Assembly (NCBI GenBank): GCA_016874005.1
Contig: VGVQ01000001.1
Location: forward strand, 248,001 to 312,000
DNA from: Gemmatimonadota bacterium
Lineage (GTDB): Bacteria; Gemmatimonadota; Gemmatimonadetes; Gemmatimonadales; GWC2-71-9
Direction: 5' to 3'
DNA: 64,000 nt
A model generated the notes under the pieces. That model had not been told where the DNA came from. It was given only the letters and a program-made list of their open reading frames with translations, and searched no databases. How positions within the stretch are numbered: the first letter of the stretch is position 1; each line of letters begins with the position of its first letter. The position numbers and the translations under genes are program-made. This document shows, piece after piece, positions 60,712 to 64,000 of this stretch.

Positions 60712-62016
60712 GTGCCAGTTTCCGCTTGCCGAATCCGCCGCCCGGACCGCCCCGGCTCCGCTCTGCGCCCGCGGCCGCGTCTGGGCCGGCGGCTTCTGCC
60801 GAAGCTGGGCCCCGCATTGGCCGCCACCGTCCTCGGACTTGGCACCGTGGCCTCCGCCCAAACCGCGGTGCAGATCCCGGTCCGCAGTTTCCGCGAGCTG
60901 GTCAAGGAGCCGGTTCGGATCGCGGGGGGCTTCGGTTCCGGCCTGGCGCTCGACCCTCGCACCGGCGACTGGCTCCTCCTCACCGACCGAGGCCCCAATT
61001 ACGAGGTCGGCCCGGATGCCAAGGTGTTCCCGGTGCCCGATTTTGCCCCGATGGTCGGCCGGTTCAGACTCGTCGGTTCGGGAACCAGCCGGCGCCTGGA
61101 CCTGATCGGCCGAATTCGGCTTCGGCGGCAGAACGGAGTGCCGTTGAGTGGCCTCCCCCGACCGGCCGGACCCGGCGCTACCGGCGAACGGGCCGTCTCG
61201 GCCAGTGGCGGCCCGCTCACCGCTGACGAGGCCGGCATCGACCCCGAGGGCATTCACGCCTTGGGGGACGGGACCTTCTGGGTCGCCGAGGAATACGGGC
61301 CGAGTCTGATCCACTTCGGGGTCGACGGTCGGGAACAGAGCCGGGTCGACCCGATCGGCGGCGGCTTGCCCGGGGTGCTGGCCAACCGGCGCCCCAATCG
61401 GGGATTCGAGGGACTGACCGGCGACCTCGGGGGTAACCGATTGATCGCCATCCTTCAGTCGCCGCTCGACAACCCCACAGCCGCGGGTCGGACCTCCCGC
61501 TGGACCCGTATAGTCGTCTATCACCCTCATGCCAAGACGACCGAGCAGTTCCTCTATCCGCTCGACCACCCTGACCACTTTGTCGGCGATCTCACCCTGT
61601 TGCCGGACGGGTCCCTGCTGGTGATCGAGAACGATGGCTCTCCGCCATCCCCGAGGAGTCATCGCCGGATTCTCCGGGCCCGCCTCGAGGGAGCTACCGA
61701 CATTGGGCGGCAGCCCGAGCCACCGGTCGAGACGCTGGACTCAGCCGGGTTGGCGAAGCGGCGCGTGATCCCCGTGGCGAAGACCCTCGTGGTGGACCTC
61801 GCGACCCTGGGATATCGTCACGACAAACCCGAGGGAATTGTCGCCCTGAGCCCAACCGAAATCGCCATCATCAACGACGATGACTTCGGGATCGCGGCGG
61901 GACCCTCGGGTCAGGCTGTGCCCAAGAAGGTTCTCGGCAACACCGGCCCAGTCGATCAGAACCGCCTCTGGCTGATTCGGCTGCCGGAACCTCTCTGGCC
62001 CAAGCCGGCTCGCTAA
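60712..62016 (+). CDS. Secreted phytase-like esterase (PF13449-type)
   Basis: Proteins with this domain are six-bladed propellers annotated as esterase-like activity of phytase; real substrates are mostly unknown. The 434 residues have a long twin-Arg-rich start (RPRLGRRLLPKLGPALAATV) ending GTVASAQ, then GGFGSGLALDPRTGDWLLLT, DRGPNYEV, GIDPEGIHALGDGTFWVAEE, RGFEGLTGD and DHFVGDLTLLPDGSLLVIEN, all family blocks. GAGGAG lies 9 bases before the GTG. Converges with a possible small gene. Confidence 0.82.
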   Translation: MPVSACRIRRPDRPGSALRPRPRLGRRLLPKLGPALAATVLGLGTVASAQTAVQIPVRSFRELVKEPVRIAGGFGSGLALDPRTGDWLLLTDRGPNYEVGPDAKVFPVPDFAPMVGRFRLVGSGTSRRLDLIGRIRLRRQNGVPLSGLPRPAGPGATGERAVSASGGPLTADEAGIDPEGIHALGDGTFWVAEEYGPSLIHFGVDGREQSRVDPIGGGLPGVLANRRPNRGFEGLTGDLGGNRLIAILQSPLDNPTAAGRTSRWTRIVVYHPHAKTTEQFLYPLDHPDHFVGDLTLLPDGSLLVIENDGSPPSPRSHRRILRARLEGATDIGRQPEPPVETLDSAGLAKRRVIPVAKTLVVDLATLGYRHDKPEGIVALSPTEIAIINDDDFGIAAGPSGQAVPKKVLGNTGPVDQNRLWLIRLPEPLWPKPAR

Positions 62017-62023
62017 CGGCCCC

Positions 62024-62143
62024 TTAGAAACCGGCGGTGGAATCGCGCTCCCAGAAGGCCTCGAGGTACTTCTTGAGCTCGGCCAGCCCTTCACGCTCGG
62101 CCCGGATGTCCCTATCCTCTTGATAATCAAAGACTTCCGGCAT
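62024..62143 (-). CDS. Candidate small acidic protein, 39 residues
   Basis: The reading frame gives PEVFDYQEDRDIRAEREG, then LAELKKYLEAFWERD and a short tail. It is helix-prone, with GC-rich third positions more like real genes than chance. A TGA lies seven codons upstream and no other start fits, so the size is fixed. There is no ribosome site. It lies in the gap between the phytase-like gene and a sigma-factor gene. No family is known to me. Confidence 0.4.
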   Translation of the reverse strand: MPEVFDYQEDRDIRAEREGLAELKKYLEAFWERDSTAGF

Positions 62144-62266
62144 GGCATCGGACCAGAATCAACCGGGCTGCCCGGGGATTACCTTCCCGGGCGCGATTCG
62201 AACCCCATCTGCAACCCTGATTTGGATTTGGGCATCTTTACGGTCGTGCCGACAGGAACCCTGACA

Positions 62267-62803
62267 ATGGAAGCGTACCGGCTGGCGGACGCTGAGGTCG
62301 TGCTGCCCCGGCTCCGAGCCGGCGACCCGGCGGCTCAGGAGGCGCTTTACCGGGCCTTCGAGTCTCCCGTCTATAACTTGGCCCGTCGCATCTGCCGAAC
62401 CACCGAGGACGCCGAGGATGTCCTCCAAGAGACCTTCTTCGAGGTCTTCCGCAGCATCGGTCAGTTCCGCGGTGACGGCAGTCTCTGGGGTTGGGTTCGC
62501 ACCGTGGCATCGAGCAAAGCCCTGATGCGGCTTCGCCGTAACAAGTACCGCGACACCGACGAGCTGCACGACGAGGTTGGACCGGCTCGAGGCGAGGACA
62601 CCGCGCTCATCATGGACCTCGAAGCAGCCCTCGAGCGCCTCTCGGATACCTCGCGCGCCGTGGTCTGGCTCCACGACGTCGAGGGCTACACCCACGAAGA
62701 AATCGCCGCGATGATGGATCGAACCGTCAGCTTTTCGAAATCGCAGTTGGCTCGGGCTCACGCCCGGCTGCGCCGCTGGCTGGGCGAAGGAGCGAGCGTA
62801 TGA
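62267..62803 (+). CDS. ECF-type RNA polymerase sigma factor
   Basis: The 178 residues carry region 2 (EALYRAFESPVYNLARRICR, EDVLQETFFEVFRSI, then SLWGWVRTVASSKALMRLRR) and region 4 (LERLSDTSRAVVWLHDVEGY, then HEEIAAMMDRTVSFSKSQLA). The ATG at 62267 is preferred because the upstream extension is not sigma-like. It leads a three-gene operon with a zinc-finger anti-sigma factor and a PDZ protein; coupling is by an ATGA overlap. Confidence 0.92.
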   Translation: MEAYRLADAEVVLPRLRAGDPAAQEALYRAFESPVYNLARRICRTTEDAEDVLQETFFEVFRSIGQFRGDGSLWGWVRTVASSKALMRLRRNKYRDTDELHDEVGPARGEDTALIMDLEAALERLSDTSRAVVWLHDVEGYTHEEIAAMMDRTVSFSKSQLARAHARLRRWLGEGASV

Positions 62804-63411
62804 CTCACTTGAGCATGGAGCAATTGCTGGCCGCCCGAGAGCCCGGGCTCGAGCCCGGTGTCCAGGCGGTTCGGGACCACTTGGCCGGCTGCGACCACTG
62901 CCGTGCCGAGGCCGATCGCATCGATCAACGGATCGCTCGCCTCAAGGCGCTTCCGACCCTCCGTCCCGCCCGCGATCATTTCGGTGCCGTCCGGTTCCGG
63001 ACGGCCCGCGAGCGCCGGACTCGCCAAGCGAAACGTCTTGGCTCAGTCGGGTTGGCCCTCGCGGCGTCGGTCCTGCTGGCGGTCGCCTCGAGCCGGCCTT
63101 CCCAGCCCGCCGAACGCCAACTGATCGCCGCGGACCCCGAGTTGGCCGAGATGATGAGCCGCTCCCGGGAGCTGGAGCGGGCGCTGGAGCGATTCGATCC
63201 GGATCGGTCGGTGGTCAACGGCCGAATGGTTGGCATCACGGCCACGTTGGAGAGCAGGCTCGCGGACTTGGATCGGCAGATCGAGGTCGTCGACCTGATG
63301 GAGTCGTCGGTCCGGCAGCGACAGGCGGTGAGATTGTGGCGCGAGCGGGTCGGGCTGCTCGACGCATTGGTGGATGTCCACCTCACAGGTGCCCGTTACG
63401 TGGGGTTCTAA
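62800..63411 (+). CDS. Zinc-finger-type membrane anti-sigma factor
   Basis: The 203 residues contain the ZAS motif HxxxCxxC (RDHLAGCDHCRAEAD), a cytoplasmic linker, one membrane helix (LGSVGLALAASVLLAVASS) and a periplasmic coiled coil (ELAEMMSRSRELERALERF). It should bind the preceding sigma factor and release it on an envelope or redox signal. The PDZ protein encoded next may be the periplasmic sensor or protease partner; this is inference. Confidence 0.87.
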   Translation: MTHLSMEQLLAAREPGLEPGVQAVRDHLAGCDHCRAEADRIDQRIARLKALPTLRPARDHFGAVRFRTARERRTRQAKRLGSVGLALAASVLLAVASSRPSQPAERQLIAADPELAEMMSRSRELERALERFDPDRSVVNGRMVGITATLESRLADLDRQIEVVDLMESSVRQRQAVRLWRERVGLLDALVDVHLTGARYVGF

Positions 63412-63434
63412 CGACCCCAAGGAGTGATAGCAGG

Positions 63435-64000
63435 ATGTTCCGTACCATTCTTTTGGTGGCCAGCGGACTGGCCGTGGCGCTGCCGCTGGTGGCGCAGGAT
63501 CGGGAGCGGGTTCGGGTTCGATCCGCCGAACCTCAGGCCCGCGTCTGGATCAATGGCGAAGAGGTCGATCCGATGCAATGGGTCGCCAGTCGCCGGGCTC
63601 GGCTCGGAATCACCGTCGACATGCGAGCCTCGGAGAACGACTCGATCGGCGCCACGATCTCGTCGGTCACTCCGGGCGGGCCCGCCTCCAAGGCCGGTCT
63701 TCGCTCGGGCGACATCGTCACCAAGCTCGACGGCAAATCGATGGTCCGCGGCGAACGCGAGCAGGTCCGCCGCAATCGCGACGACGACGAGGACCTCGAC
63801 GACGAGTCGCTCCCGGCGCTTCGGCTGATCGAGACGGTATCGAAGCTCGAGCCCGGGGATACGGTTGCCGTAGAGTACCGCCGTGGTCGGGAGACCCGGA
63901 CCGCGTCGGTGGTCACTTCGTCCGAGCGCCAGCTGGCTGCCCGGAGCTTCGGCGACGGCAATTTTGTCTTCACCGTCCCGGAAATCGAAGGCCGGGTCTC
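63435..64000 (+). CDS. Secreted PDZ-domain protein (3' end outside window)
   Basis: The visible 188 residues have a signal peptide (RTILLVASGLAVALPLVAQ) and one PDZ domain (ARLGITVDMRASENDSIGA, PGGPASKAGLRSGDIVTKLD) with an unusually charged insertion (NRDDDEDLDDE). The frame is open to the edge. AAGGAG sits 10 bases before the ATG. Its place after sigma and anti-sigma genes suggests a periplasmic role in that stress circuit, comparable to PDZ proteins that gate RseA cleavage. Confidence 0.78.
   Translation, partial: MFRTILLVASGLAVALPLVAQDRERVRVRSAEPQARVWINGEEVDPMQWVASRRARLGITVDMRASENDSIGATISSVTPGGPASKAGLRSGDIVTKLDGKSMVRGEREQVRRNRDDDEDLDDESLPALRLIETVSKLEPGDTVAVEYRRGRETRTASVVTSSERQLAARSFGDGNFVFTVPEIEGRV

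Noticed and set aside
62190-62215. tRNA T-loop-like GATTCGAACCCC
   Set aside because: The flanking bases do not pair as a T stem and no anticodon or acceptor arms can be folded on either strand.
1-64000. CRISPR array, prophage or insertion sequence
   Set aside because: No regularly spaced repeats, cas genes, phage structural genes, integrase or transposase were found; the repeats at 55.5-59.4 kb lack transposase genes.

Overview
The window is GC-rich (roughly 68-70% by eye), densely packed bacterial chromosome. Most neighbouring genes touch or overlap by 4 bases (ATGA/GTGA), and many are read with GTG or TTG starts. The gene content fits Gemmatimonadota better than any other phylum I can think of: many secreted hydrolases (S9, S41, S15/CocE, penicillin acylase, type B esterase, class C beta-lactamase-like), several quinoproteins, ECF sigma/anti-sigma pairs, lipoproteins starting C-x-D-x-T-x-P, and a LeuRS with HVGN in place of HVGH. 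This assignment is inference. I saw no tRNA, rRNA, CRISPR array, transposase or prophage.

Layout. 0-4.9 kb: end of an outer-membrane barrel gene, a DUF502 gene broken by an in-frame TGA, a lipoprotein with an intrinsic terminator, SelO, then a YpfJ-type metallopeptidase and a lipoprotein on the minus strand. 4.9-9.2 kb: an Nramp-like transporter and a pair of His-rich membrane/periplasmic proteins. 9.2-12.8 kb: a three-gene oxidoreductase operon (small subunit, GMC flavoprotein, ThDP enzyme). 12.8-18.3 kb: a chemoreceptor and leuS, divergent from overlapping -10 boxes, then small proteins and OsmC. 18.3-29.8 kb: an S9 peptidase, an ABC transporter of the MacB/LolCDE type, a LytS/LytTR two-component pair whose regulator is frameshifted, an ECF sigma/anti-sigma/Spy-like/lipoprotein operon, and an S41 protease with a late frameshift. 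29.9-36.2 kb: a plus-strand operon of DASS transporter, MDR reductase, CocE hydrolase and PQQ dehydrogenase. 36.2-50.8 kb: mostly secreted hydrolases, including a minus-strand operon that starts with a cytochrome-fused PQQ dehydrogenase. 50.9-55.7 kb: aldose-type quinoprotein, MATE pump, PLP enzyme and a reductive-dehalogenase-like Fe-S protein. 55.7-59.4 kb: a rearranged stretch with a 164-bp direct duplication, a pair of inverted 60-bp repeats, a Tudor-like membrane protein and a four-domain rhodanese. 59.4-64 kb: rhomboid/cupin operon, phytase-like esterase, and a second ECF sigma/anti-sigma/PDZ operon cut by the window end.

Two window-wide signals stand out. First, the 8-mer CGTTAGGC/GCCTAACG occurs 18 times, far above base-composition expectation, and forces the otherwise rare Leu codon TTA in front of Gly. 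Second, several lead genes have a TANNNT box exactly 6 bases before the start codon, which predicts leaderless mRNAs. Three genes (DUF502, LytTR regulator, S41 protease) carry single small lesions, so either recent decay or sequence errors affect this assembly.
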